DNA of 64,000 bases. Origin: Chaunax sp. Z400 (lineage: Eukaryota; Chordata; Actinopteri; Lophiiformes; Chaunacidae). Made by a program: the position numbers and the translations under genes. Positions 1 to 11,719 of the stretch are shown here, one piece after another (within the stretch, counting starts at the first letter, position 1; each line of letters opens with the position of its first letter). The stretch is taken from contig CM075189.1 in the NCBI GenBank assembly GCA_037577475.1, positions 36,536,254 to 36,600,253 on the forward strand, read 5' to 3'. The notes below the pieces were generated by a model that did not search any database, had not been told where the DNA came from, and was given only the letters and a program-made list of their open reading frames with translations.

Positions 1-579
1 GCCACGATGATTATATAAGTTACCGACTTATCGATATATAGACGTGAACCAACAGAAGAAAACTTCTCTTATCTTTAGCATTTAACTAGCTATTACTTTC
101 CAACAGGCTTGAAACTCATTTGCGCTGCTGCACTACTTTTAAATGTTGTGTTTTACTTGAATTAATATATTCTGTGTATCATATTCTTATTTCAAATTTA
201 ATCTCTCTTCATCCTCACTTTATTTTTATTCTGATTCTCATTCCTCTTTTTCTGCATCTCTATCATGATCTACACAATTCTTTGTGGGACATCTGATCTG
301 ACATATCAGGTGTTACTGCGACAGGCCTACAAAGACTTCTACATACTAATCCAACAGAGTGAGAGACGTGTGGTTCCTACTTAGTGAGAACTATAAGTCC
401 AACGAGCTCCTTGGTGCAGGTCTCAACGAAGCGTTGACCTCCACACTGCTGCCTCAGGTTGATCATGAAGTCGAGGACCGTCTGGCTACGTAGCACCTTG
501 TGGCTCACGTCAGGTACACATCATGATGGACGTCTCATAATGCAAGATGGTGGTGCTGTAGCCCGGCCATATAGTCAGT

Positions 580-1881
580 CTACAACAGAGGGGACAGGCT
601 CGTTTGAAAGAAACAGTTTCTTTCCCATCATGAACACAAGTTCAGAGCTCTGCTACAGCTTCTCACAGGGTTAAAACCTGTCTGTAAGGACAATAGATTT
701 AGCCTTAAAACACCAAGACAACTCCTCAAAATCAGAAACCCCTTCAACATTGTTCTTCACATTATCTAGTACTTAGAGGATAGCAAACCATCAGGTAGTA
801 CAGACCTCATATCTCATACAGTACAAAAGTGGGTTCATTAAGCTGGGCTCACACTACAGGAGATTTAAAATCACAACCAATGGGTATAAAGAGACACAGA
901 AGGATCTCCACAGATTATCTTTTCTCAAATGTTAAACATGCACACAATACAAGATTCCAAAATAACGGAGCATCACAAGCTACGGGATTTCATCAAGATT
1001 CTCGTGTCTGAGGGAACAATGAATGCACCACGTCACGTGATCTATGGAGAAGCAGCTGTGCAATGCCAACAAAATGACTGAGGAAGACAACAGTCGGCCT
1101 ACTTTGCATTGAGAAAACAGGAAAAGAAGAAACAGCAGCCGTCTGTCCTTCAGCGAGAACTGGAGGTTTAACGTTGGTCAACTGGGCGGCTGTGGCTCAG
1201 CGGTAGAGCGGTCGTCCACCTATCAGCAGGGCGGTGGTTCGATCCCCAGCCCCTGCTGTCTTCATGTCGAAGTGTCCTTGGGCAAGATGCAAGATACTGA
1301 ACCCCAAATTGCTCCCAGTATCTGTTCCATTGGTGTATGAATGTTGGTGTGAATGGGTGACTGCTGGCTTGTGTTGTAAAGCTTTGAGTGGTCAGTCAGA
1401 CTAGAAAGGTTCTATTTAAGTACAGTCCATTTACCATTTAACAGCAGTATGCTAGCTAGCGTTAGTTTGCTGTTTGCTTGGCAGCTTTCTCTCTCATTAG
1501 CTATTAAGATCTTGCTCAGAAAATACTGACTTTTATCTTTCAGATTTTAACTCCTAAAAATCAACCATGTTTGAAAACTGGGGCCGGCTCCGACCGTCCA
1601 CGAGTAAATCGGGAAGCGTGAGACTGGATCTGTAAACTTCTCAAACTACCAAACTTCGGCTGAACATCAGAACCAACCAAAGTTCCAGACCACATTTCTC
1701 CTCCGACTGTCGGGAGGAGTGAAATCTGCTCGACTCTCCTGACCCCTGCTTTAAAGATCATAAATTGAGCTTTTCTGAAGGCTGCAGAATCATCTGTCTG
1801 TACTGTTGTTTTCACAGTTGTATTGGTTGATTAGTGTAACATAATGACCTCATTAAGAACTTCATGAGGCCGGGGTGATAC
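580..1881. other. piwil1-like intron where one family exon is missing (copy 1)
   Basis: Apart from the SINE at 1184-1440, nothing coding was found on either strand. The segment should hold the exon beginning CLQFYN of the Piwi N-domain/linker. Splicing across the gap is not frame-compatible, because the upstream exon ends in phase 0 and the downstream one needs two carried bases. The open frame at 1561-1815 on the minus strand has no family resemblance. Copy 2 equivalent: 38037-39338. Confidence 0.7.
1184..1440 (+). mobile_element. tRNA-derived SINE (copy 1)
   Basis: Starts with an RNA polymerase III A-box-like TGGCTCAGCGGTAGAG and a B-box-like GGTTCGATCCC about 35 bases later, followed by the body seen in many fish SINEs (GTCCTTGGGCAAGA, CTGAACCCCAAATTGCTCCC, GTGTGAATGGGTGA) and ends with a CCATTTACCATTTA tail. 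It lies in a piwil1-like intron, inside the 1.3-kb interval where one exon is missing. It is not a functional tRNA, since the head lacks a complete cloverleaf. Confidence 0.88.
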
Positions 1882-2524
1882 TGGAGAAGAGGGGGGGAGT
1901 TCATTTGTCAGGGTGATGGTTATCTGAACCTTCTCTCCATTCTTAGTCTCACTGTGGAGGACAGTCTCCTAAACACCAAGTCAGACATTGGAGCACAAGG
2001 AAGAAAACCAACATTTGTCTGGAGGGAACAACATTTACACAACAAACACCAAACCTTGTGCAACACCCAGTCTACAGCTCGCACACACTAGAGTGATCAA
2101 GCAATTCATCTTCTAAAACCCAAGCTGTCATAAAACATTTAACAGCACAATTTGGTATTTTTTCTCTTCAAATCAATATTTCGAGTTGTGCATCTTCATT
2201 TTGTACGTTCTTCTAAACACCTGAATTATCACATTACCTTGCTGTGCAATTTGTGGGGCAGAAACCGCAGAGCTCCATCAAAGCACCATGCTGCACCAAG
2301 TGCTTCATCATGCTGGAAGAGGAGGGCACATCTCAGACGACGAGACTCCATTTCTGGACTGAAGCCAACATGGTCCTGATACAGAACCCACTGAGGGCGG
2401 GACACGATGCGGAAGTAGTTTGCAGTCAACCGAATTGCTCGCCCACTTGTTCCTGAGGAAGTTCACACACAATTGTAGAGAGTGACTTATAATTGTCACC
2501 ACTAATTATAAAGTGTACAACTGC

Positions 2525-2527
<3 letters not shown>

Positions 2528-2555
<28 letters not shown>
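2528..2555. repeat. (TG)n microsatellite followed by a G run (copy 1; copy 2 at 39985-40012)
   Basis: About 13 TG repeats followed by a run of G, between piwil1-like exons 2238-2452 and 2592-2720. The length appears identical in the duplicate. Confidence 0.9.
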
Positions 2556-3239
2556 ATGGGGGGGGTATGTCATTTTCAAATTAAGACAGACCAGCCTTTG
2601 AGTCCTTAACATGCCCCATAGTCTGCCTGGTGAAAATCCCGACATCATGAAAATCCCGGCGACGTCCTCCTCTTTCTCCCAACTTCACCTGCTGAAATCC
2701 AGCTGAAATCTGTGTGACAGCTGATAAAAACAAATGAGGACTATCAAAACCCCGTTATAGTCCTGAAAACATATGATAAGCGTTGGGAATGTTTTAGTGC
2801 CTGGTAAGTAAAATTAACCTTCGCAGTGCAGGTGGAGTCGATACGACCTGATGAAGTTCAGTGTATGCCTATTTTCTCTTTTTCAAAGCACTGCCATTCT
2901 TAACTTCTCAAGAGGGTGTGGACAATGAACTTAATGATGATACATTTTTAAGTGCATCACCCATTTCAAATAACGTTTTCCCAGATTTTCAAAAGTCAGG
3001 AATGATCAAGATCATCTAACAGAAGAAACAAATGGATGACTTTGTGTTTGACTGTACCTTCTGTAGGAAAGGGTCCTGGAGCACCCTTCTGCTGCCCTCT
3101 ACCAGCCCGCTCTGCTTTTTCATCTCCCATCTGAGGGGCAGGGCCAGCAGTTGGTGCAGGCTCTTGAAACTGGATCTACAACAAAAAATCTAAATGAATT
3201 TGAGCAATCAAAATGAAAACACACAGGCACAGAGAACTC

Positions 3240-3563
3240 ATGACGGTCCACCGCTACATGCAACTGGATCCTGATAATACAAATCATGATCCAGATCTGG
3301 GAATTTATATCCATATTTGAAGGGGAGAGACAGGGCACTGCCACCAATATGTAGTTGAGATAATGCAGATTTAGAGTCCCTCAAATGGATCTGTGAAAGG
3401 TAAGAAGTTATATCTAGATAACAATATGCCATTAAGGAAAAATCACGGTTATTATTGATAACTCATAAACTACTGATGATAAACATGATTCCAAATGCAA
3501 AGAGTAGGTTAACTGTTGAGAATTTCCCCACTGTGGGACTAATAAAGGAATATCTTATCTTAA
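3240..3563. mobile_element. decayed dispersed repeat plus L2-like LINE 3' tail (copy 1; copy 2 at 40697-41020)
   Basis: 3240-3510 shares a diverged block with 7300-7545 (GCACTGCCACCAATA, then AAATGGAT and AGAAAAATCATGAT-like segments), so both are copies of one family. It also has the GATCCAGATCTGG motif common in a fish dispersed repeat. At 3518-3563 GAATTTCCCCACTGTGGGAC then AATAAAGGAATATCTTATCTTA is the typical 3' end of teleost L2-like LINEs, plus strand. Confidence 0.65.
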
Positions 3564-5743
3564 CTAGTATGGACTGGCAATAAAACATTTTTAGGAGGGT
3601 ACAAGCAGCCTCGGGTCACCTGCTTGCAAAAAGTTTAAGGATGTCCAAACTTTTGTTTGCAGAGCGCCCCTCAACCAGGAAGTGCATGTATTCACAGAAC
3701 AATCAATTCAGGACAATTTGGACACTATTTTAAATTAATGCTGACAAACTACCTGGTGCGTTGTACAAGTAAACATTTTGATTCCATATTACATAATTAA
3801 TTGATTGATTGAAGGTTGATAAAGATTATTAAATATATGGAAGTTGGAGTAGTTTGGAATAGTTGTCTGTATATATATAATTGGCTGTAAATACATTTTG
3901 GATGTTGTAAATTATATTTGAGTTATTTATCTTATAATTTATGTTTAAAACTTTCACAGATTCATTCATTTAATTTCAGATATCATAAATAGGCTCCATT
4001 GAAATAGGCTCAAAATTTAAATTTAACATATCTATAATTGTTAAATAAATATCTGTAATACAAATAAAGATAACAAAATTATTTCAAGATATCTTAAATA
4101 TAATTTATGATATCTTGAATTATTTCTATATATCTTGAATTATTTACAGATATCTATAAGTCTGAATAAAAAAAGGGAATAACTTGCCATAAATCCCCCT
4201 TATGAAAAAATCCAGGTTAATTATGTGCAGTACTTGGAGCTATTTTATATATATACATATATTTTTGATATATATATACATACCCTACAAACCAATACTG
4301 ATAAGTTTCTGCTAATCAATAACACCATTATTAGTATATATTAGTGCCATATAACCTATAAGTAAACATTTTCATGTAAATATGCAGACATAAAAGATTT
4401 TTACTATTTGATACTGATTTTCAATTGTCGATCAAGTTACTCTTCAAATAAATACCAAATTTAGGTTCGAATACAGGCTTTGTCAATGTTTGTTTATGTA
4501 GAGGCAGCACATGTTTCCCTACATAAGATGGCGGCCGAGTTTGCCATCTTCCGCCAGTGAAAGCGCTAGTGTTTTTTTTAGCTCTATGCTCTTACCCCTC
4601 CAGGTGCCGCCGTCTCCTGACCACCCCTGCCTCTTGCTCTTGCGCGTGCCCGACCGGTCATTTTTCTTCAATACTAAAACACCTGTTAATAAAAGGACAT
4701 TCTAAGATTAATCCAATGCTATGAACAATACACTTGATAAATATTCGGGAAATTACTATCTGACATCTAAATAACCTAACAGATGTTATCAAAGTGCTGA
4801 AAAAAGTCTGAATTAGCACACATAAGATGATTTCTTTTAGCAAACAAGATGGCGGCTGCAATGAACTTCTTTTTCAACTCGCACCTGGTGCTACATTAAG
4901 GTTAGCTCGTCAAAGTAGTAGTATTTTGATCTAATCTAAATTTCGTGAATACATCAAATTGACAAATACATTCTTAAGTGAAAATTAGCATAATTTATGT
5001 CAATTTTAAGAAACATACTCACTTTGGAGGAAAGTTAAAGGTGACTCACCAATCAATGGAGGAATCCGCCAACAAGTGCATCCAAAATGAGGAGTATGAG
5101 TAATTATACGCCTCTTCACTGAGAAAATTATTACGCTTCCGCTATCTCATGAAACCTTTATTCAGCCTTCTTCAAGGATCATTGTTTATCAAAAGAGCAT
5201 AATGTTCACCATAAATCCAACAAAGATGTTATTGAGTGGTTTTTGAAGGAAATTAGCAGAAAAGCCCCAGAACTACTTTTTTAAGCGCAGTGATCCGGAT
5301 GCTATAGTGTCATTTTCTTAAACGGTGCAATCTCAAATATGACCACTAGATGGAGGCAGCGCCCATACAGTAAATATACAGACTCAGGCTTTTTGTATAT
5401 TAGGTTTTAATGGCAAAACACACAATTTATCAGCTCTCTGCAATGACAAATCGAACAAGAACAGATTAAATAGCCCAACACAACATATATTACAAGTGTT
5501 TTTCTCAAATCCAAGCCTGAAGTCTCCTTTCCTGACTCCTGCAGTCTCTAAATGATCAAACCCTTAATGGCCAATGTCTGTAGTTCTTTGTGGAGACCGT
5601 ACACCCGTTCTCCAATCAACTCAGTGACTGTGGATATTAAGATGATTCTCTGACATCATTTGATGTGTCATTTGTTTCACACTGTCTTTATTTACCGATG
5701 AGTATATGAACACCAGGAAACAAAGACCATCATCTGTATACAT
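3564..5743. other. AT-rich gene-free stretch (copy 1; copy 2 at 41021-43200)
   Basis: No exon recognised. 3780-4480 is strongly AT-rich with imperfect repeats of ATATCTTGAATTATT and several GATATC palindromes around 4075-4160. Around 4510-4870 are GC-richer pieces with AAGATGGCGGC twice (4527 and 4847). No family assignment. Confidence 0.55.
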
Positions 5744-6116
5744 ACATTCATTCATTCATTGTCTGTAACCCCATTATCCTGTGTAGGGTTGTGGAGGGGC
5801 TGGAGCCTATTCCAGCTGACTTTAGGGGCACAAGGCAGGGTTCACCCTGGACAAGTCACCAGTTCATGGCAGGGCCACATTGAAAGTTAAACAACCATTC
5901 ACATTCACATTCACAGATGCAGTCAATTTAGAGTCACCAATTCACCTCTAATGCATGTTTTTGGTGGTGGGAGGAACCTGGAGAAGCTGGAGAAAACCCA
6001 CACAGACACGGGGAGAACAAGGAGACTCCACACAGAAAAGTCCCAGGTCCTCAGGTGGAGTTGAACCCAGGACCTTCTTGCTGTGAGACAACAGCACTAC
6101 CGACTAGGCGAGCCCT
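5744..6116 (-). mobile_element. tRNA-derived SINE, minus orientation (copy 1)
   Basis: Read on the minus strand it begins with a pol III-type head (GCCTAGTCGGTAGTGCTG, then GGTTCAACTCC as B box), passes through CCCCGTGTCTGTGTGGGTTT and ACCTCCCACCACCAAAAAC, and ends in an AATG-repeat tail (plus strand CATTCATTCATTCATT at 5744). This is a very common fish SINE type. Insertion predates the duplication. Confidence 0.85.
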
Positions 6117-9100
6117 GTATACATATATGTACAAATAAATGAGAATCAAACGTTTCATCCCAGACATGTGTGCTAGAATCAAACCAGGTGACAGTTAAAT
6201 CAACTCAGGACTCACAAGGCCATCTTTGGATCAATCGACAACAGAAAGGCAGAGACTGAGAAAAGACAATGTACTGCATTAGGAAATGGTTTTAATGTGC
6301 AAAATTTAAAAGACAATGAGTGCCTGAAAGTTCAGGTGTTAAAATAATTCTCCAAATCAAAATCCTGAGTGAAGCATAATGTCCCAAAACCTTCAAACCA
6401 AAGAAAAATGCAGAAATAAAAAGCTCATTTTCAGCATTTTAACAGGGACAGACAGTCAGTGTCTTCACAGTGTCTTTTCACAGAAGACATATCAACATGT
6501 AGGAAAGTTGGAAATAACAGAATCAATGATTTAGCTGTTTCTGTGTCAGGGTCCTCGTATTGTTAATGCTGGCTCACTGTCACACTTTGAACAGAGCTAC
6601 TGTTAGTTATTAGTAGCACCTGTGTTTTTCCTACTATGACAAGACTGCTGTGGAAAAGATGTTTAGCCACAGCTTTGACACACAACTATCATTTTCAAAA
6701 GTATGACATTAAAACCAAGACAATATTTAAAAACTATTTACCAAAGTCATTATGGATGCTCCCTGGAGACATCTCAGTTCTCCTGATACTTTTCCAGTAT
6801 TACAGGATTTACTCCTCATAGTCACACAAAGGGTTTATGTGTTTACAGCTACATACAGTTTCATAATGTCCCTATGAAACTCTGAGTTTGACCAATAAAC
6901 AGAGTTTTGGTCATGGAGGTGATTTGCTGGTAAGTTGAGCAATGACACCATCTATTGAATTCACTGCTGCTGCTCCTACCTGTACACTGAAGAAAGGCTG
7001 AAACTATTCACACATTCATCCGTTTGTCATTTGATAGAATGAATTTCAATTCTGATAGCTTAATTATTTATCAGGTAAAAAGACAAACTGTTCCCCAGCA
7101 TGAACTGAATACACCAGTTGTTTGGGCTGTTGTTCACACTACAAACACATATTGATCTATGTCAACGAGGGTTGGAGCAGGTTTTGTGATCTGCTACGTT
7201 TGTCTGATTGTTTGCACGATATCTCAAAAATTTGTCAACAGATTTTGAACTTTTTCTGTAAGGTTGTAACTTGGACAAATGTATTTTTTGACATTAATAT
7301 GGGTGCGAATGCAGATTGTGGATCATTTGGATGTGTGAGATTTGCTGGGGGGCAAATATGGGGGGTAGAGACATGGCACCGCCACCAATACTTAGCTGAG
7401 ACAATAGAGATTTGGTCATTAAATGGATTCCATGTATATGAGAAGGTAAGCAATAAATCTAGATGACAGAAGAATAGATCCAGATCAGCCATAAAGAAAA
7501 ATCATGATAAACACATGATTCCTAATGCTAGGAGCAGGTTTACAGGGTCAGTCAATCAGCTGGTGTTGGTGAACAACATGAGGCAGATCATCATAGTGTG
7601 TGCTGTCTCCTGGTTACAATGATACAACGATTGATGATCTCACGATGACACAATGAAATGTGAGGCTGTGAACACAAGCTCACCTATTTCTTCTTTCAGA
7701 GGCCTGAATGCTGATGAAGATTTCTGATTCAACAGTGAGAAATAATTCTTACAGGATTTTCTTTTGACATAGCTAGGGAACTATTCTCTAATGTTCAGGT
7801 TTTAGGACAAAGCCAAGTGCTTCCTAGATGTTTGTGTGCTAATTGTGGACTGTATTACTGCTGGCTGTGCAACAAACTGCTCAATATTACCTGAACTTTC
7901 AAAATATGACAATGCTTTGTGGAAGCCAGGCAAATTAATGTGATCATTAAATTAAAAACAGAGGCTTTGCATTAGATTTACAGTAGTTGAACTCATAAAC
8001 AGTCAGTAAAGGGACATTTACCTCTTTCTTCTATGTTGCCCAATGAACAGGTCGTCTGTATTTAAAACTGATGATGTGTTTGCTTCTGATTGGTCAACAA
8101 GAGGTAGGCAAACTAGACATCTATGTAATACAGGTAATAATATTGGACACAGTTATGTTTTTGTGGTAGCAACGAATTTAAACATCCAACCAGCTCCCTC
8201 TCATTTAAACATCATAACCTGCCTCACACTAAAACTGAAGAACTACATTCCAAAGAATAAGATCCAAACCACATGGTGCTGTTTGTTCTTATCTGGGCCA
8301 TCAGTTCAATACATGTGATATCACAACAAAGCCTTTCCTCAATGGTCACTTACTTCCTTTTTGTAACCACATTTCCCAGTCTTCATCTGGGTGGAGTTTG
8401 CTCACAACAATTTAATTTAACAGGTTATTTGTTCATTCATTGATTGGTTTATTGTGCCATGTGTTCTCAGGAAGTACTTTGGTGCATACTAGGCAGCGGG
8501 AAAACATGGCGACATCATTAAAAAAATGAAATGTATACAGTAGTGGTTTCATTTTGATTCTGCTTTCAGGCCTCCTCTCATTTCTCTATATTTTGTCCTG
8601 TTTCATCTCCTCTCTCCTCCATCTTCCTGCATGTGAACCAGAAATTGATCTGTGTTCTATCTTGAAGGATGTTTCACTTCTTAAAATGCATCCAGAGGAG
8701 TGAGAAGGCCTGAGAGAAGGAGCTATGAGCAAGGATGTACAGGCGTATCCTCTGCAGATGACTTATTAGAAATAGTTAATAGTAGTTAATAGTTAGTTAA
8801 TGTACTAAATATGAAAAGTAATACAAATTAAGTCATAAAAAAAGAAATGGTTTGTATTTTGCTACTGTGGGTCATGCATTTTAGACATCACCAAGGTCTG
8901 AACAGGACAGACTGCCTTTCACCCTCTGTGTAGCGCCTTAAGACTCTGTTCTAAATGCATTCCTTAATAATATATTCAAAATGTTAAAATTGGGTTGCAT
9001 CACAAACATGTGGAGAAACTTCAGAGATGATCTCTCTAATCTTACAACCTTTTCCAAAACAGTTGGTATGCTGAGTAAAGTTATTCTGTTTATTTCTTTA

Positions 9101-10439
9101 TTTCTTATTTCTTTATTTAGTCTCTTTTAGTTGCTAATCCAGGCCAAGGACAGACTGCATAGTTGTAGCAGAATGGGACACACCTACAGTTAGAAGAACA
9201 ACTCTTCTTTAGGTGAGATCCTGAACCTCACCACTTTATTATCTCATGAACTGAGCTGTAATGAAACACTGCTGCTGGTTAGGAAGAACTGAAGACAGAC
9301 ACACTTTGTTTTAATGACTCCACTTTTACTCTGGAGTAAAAGAAAAGCAGTACTTTAAATATATAATGTATGTGCTGAGACTCATTCATCTGCATAGCTA
9401 ATGAAAGTGAATAGAAATGGAAAGTTGTGTGTGCTGTTTGTGGAGCCTTAAAAAATCTGACAGCCAAGTTTTCCCTTGGCCTCATCAAATACGTAAAACT
9501 GAGGTTATCGCAATAGATGAAAATGTATTATACACGTAATACACTGTAGTGTTGAATATAATGATATATGATGATAACTGATATACCCATTAGTGTCAAA
9601 TGCCCTGTTTGGATCCTTCCCGGGAGGAAAAATATTCCCAATGTGGAGGCCTTACAGAGAATGGTAAACAGATTCTGGTTACTGAGGAGGCCTCCACTAA
9701 AGACCTATTCTTATTCAACAGGGGTCCATGCTTGTTATGACCATATCAAGGCCACTGCTGGGGCTAAAGGAGTGCCTCAGCTCTCTGCATCCTTCCCCAG
9801 TAATGAGCAGAGCTCCTCCTAGTCACATTAGGTCACTTCACCAAGGTAGCAGAAACAAGAGCTGCCAGAGAATCAGGTAACACTTTGTATACCACTGTTA
9901 GCATATGCATACTAAACAATCACACTCTATATTGACGTATTATTGATTCTGTTATGTATTGTACTAATGCATGTATTTATTATTTGTCATTTTATGTGTT
10001 TTCAGATACTCTATTGGGCAGTTCAGATTATTAATGGTCAAAATATTCAGAATCAGAGTCAGAAAAGTTTGTGTGTGTGTTTGTGTGCACATACAAGGTA
10101 TTTGACTTGGTGTTCTGATGCTAACACAAACCTTAACATAAATCTAAGTGCAGATATAAAAAGAAATTGAGGTGGAAAATGTCTTCAATACGCAAGAAAC
10201 ATAAAATGTAATATATAGGAAACATCTGCAATATACAGAGCAGTGAAAATAAAAAATAAAATAATGTGCAAATGCATGAGGATGTGCAAGGAGCATGTGC
10301 AAAAACAAAAATGTCTGTCATATGCACAGTTTGCAGTTGAGGCACAGCCATATATAGTGAGTGGGGGAGGATGGTCCATGTAATGCATGAGTCCTGGGAC
10401 TATTAATGAATGTGTAGTGGGTATGGGGGGTAGAACAAG
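6117..10439. other. gene-free stretch with decayed repeats (copy 1; copy 2 at 43574-47896)
   Basis: No exon of any recognised protein was found on either strand. 7300-7545 is the second member of the dispersed repeat described at 3240. A short open frame on the plus strand at 9568-9822 (copy 2 47025-47279) looks text-like but matches no family I know. 9070-9130 has TTTCTTTATTTC-type T-rich runs. Five substitutions between copies were noticed here (for example 6227/43679-type positions, 7700, 7964, 9797, 10076). Confidence 0.5.
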
Positions 10440-10882
10440 AGTCAGAGTCAGAGTTCGCTGTGCAGCTGTGCAGGGGGGCGGGTGACTGTGCCTTGTTGAT
10501 GAGGCCAGTAGCAGACAGGAAGAAGATGTTTTTGTGGTGTGAGGTTTTGGTCCTGATGGACCGCAGCCTCCTGCCAGAGTCTCAAAAAGTTTTTGTCCTG
10601 TGTGGGAGGGGCCGGCTACGATCTTCAGGGTCCCGGAGATGTAGAGGTCCTGAAGGGATGGCAGGTTGCAGCCAATCACCTTCTCAGCTGATGATACGTT
10701 GCAGCCTGCCTTTGTCTCTGGCAGTGGCAGCAGCGTACCAGATGGTGATGGAGGAGGTGAGGACGGACTCAGTGATGGAGGTGTAGAAGTGCACCATCAC
10801 TGGTTGAACATCCTCTGTTGTGCTTTGTTTTTTTCGGGAGCTGATGTTCAGCTCCTACTTGAGGTCCTGAGAGATGATGATG
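10440..10882 (-). mobile_element. non-LTR retrotransposon (LINE) 3' coding remnant, copy 1
   Basis: Read on the minus strand it carries the C-terminal tail of a fish LINE reverse-transcriptase protein: TSSITIWYAAATA-like, then KVIGCNLPSLQDLY and an SGRRLRSIRTK-like block, with frame changes. The DNA matches a widespread teleost LINE tail (GCAGCAGCGTACCAGATGG, GGAGCTGATGTTCAGCTCC). A GAT trinucleotide run at 10874-10900 interrupts its 5' side. The minus open frame 10185-10679 is this relic, not a gene. Confidence 0.75.
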
Positions 10883-11656
10883 ATGATGATGATGATGAAG
10901 ATGAAAACTCTACCTTAAAGCACATTGATAGCATTAGACTTACCCTGAGCTGCTGACTGGAGAACATCATATTCTACAGAGTAGAAATGTTGATATAAAA
11001 CCTTTATTTCCCATTTTTAAGACATAGTAATGGTGAAGTACACAGGGTTCAATGTAGGCAGACATGGGTATGGACCACAACACACAGTAATGCTAAGGTT
11101 ATCTCACTGAAACAACAAACATCACAGTGATCCAGCCATCGTCACACTGCTGGGAATATCTGAGCTTTAACTGAAACGACCTCTGGAAAAATCCTCTTGT
11201 GATGGAAGAGTCACGTCAGCGCTAAAGTCTAACACCTCTTCGGCTTAACCTCCTCATCACATCGCTGAGTGACCCTCGTGGTGCCTTAAACACACCTCCT
11301 CTGTGTCCTTTCTAAAGTGCCAAGACTGCAGTCATTTTCAAGTTTAAACTGAATTCTAATGATGTGCACCTTGACTTTTCTCCAGCAGAGAGGAACCTAA
11401 TTAAAAGTATGAGTCAAGGATATTCTGAAGGACTGAATCCATTACTGACATAATGCTTTTGTTTATCCAATTAGGTGCACACTAAATCAAGAATACATAT
11501 ACTCTTAGTCTCAGTGACATTTGTTGTGAGCATTTGGAATCCGGTGCCTGATGTGACCTGGCTCATAAAGACATTATAAACCCTGTTGTAAACAGCAGGA
11601 CGTAATCACATTTATTAACCATGAGAGCAACAGCAGTGAATATGTGTAATGGTTAG
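10883..11656. other. gene-free stretch between LINE relic and CA array (copy 1; copy 2 at 48340-49113)
   Basis: No exon recognised. The last TRAPPC11 exon(s), expected to the left of 11993 on the minus strand, are not here. Substitutions between copies occur at about 10988 and 11248. Confidence 0.5.
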
Positions 11657-11677
11657 TCACACACACACACTGACACT

Positions 11678-11718
<41 letters not shown>
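11657..11718. repeat. (CA)n microsatellite, copy 1
   Basis: CA repeats interrupted by TGACACTGAC. It is 6 bases longer than in copy 2, changing the duplication offset from 37457 to 37451. Confidence 0.93.

Positions 11719-11719
<1 letters not shown>

Larger units (their letters stand above)
381..3175 (-). pseudogene. piwil1: piwil1-like 5' exons of a second gene copy, cut by the window start
   Basis: Exons 3058-3175, 2592-2720, 2238-2452, 1882-1968 and 381-579 repeat those at 37838-40632 with an offset of 37457. The remaining exons would lie to the left of the window. The extra T in exon 381-579 and the absence of the exon between 1882 and 579 are the same as in the other copy. The only coding difference seen is 1917 (Ile codon ATC here, Val codon GTC at 39374). 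Confidence 0.87.

Noticed and set aside
459..674. 71-codon plus-strand open frame (also 37916-38131)
   Set aside because: Lies antisense over the piwil1-like PAZ exon; no family similarity of its own.
1184..1260. Possible tRNA gene (A- and B-box-like motifs)
   Set aside because: Continues into a SINE body and lacks a foldable acceptor stem; a tRNA-derived SINE head.
10185..10679. 164-codon minus-strand open frame (also 47642-48136)
   Set aside because: Its recognisable part (IGCNLPSLQDLY) is the tail of a LINE protein with frame changes; not a host gene.
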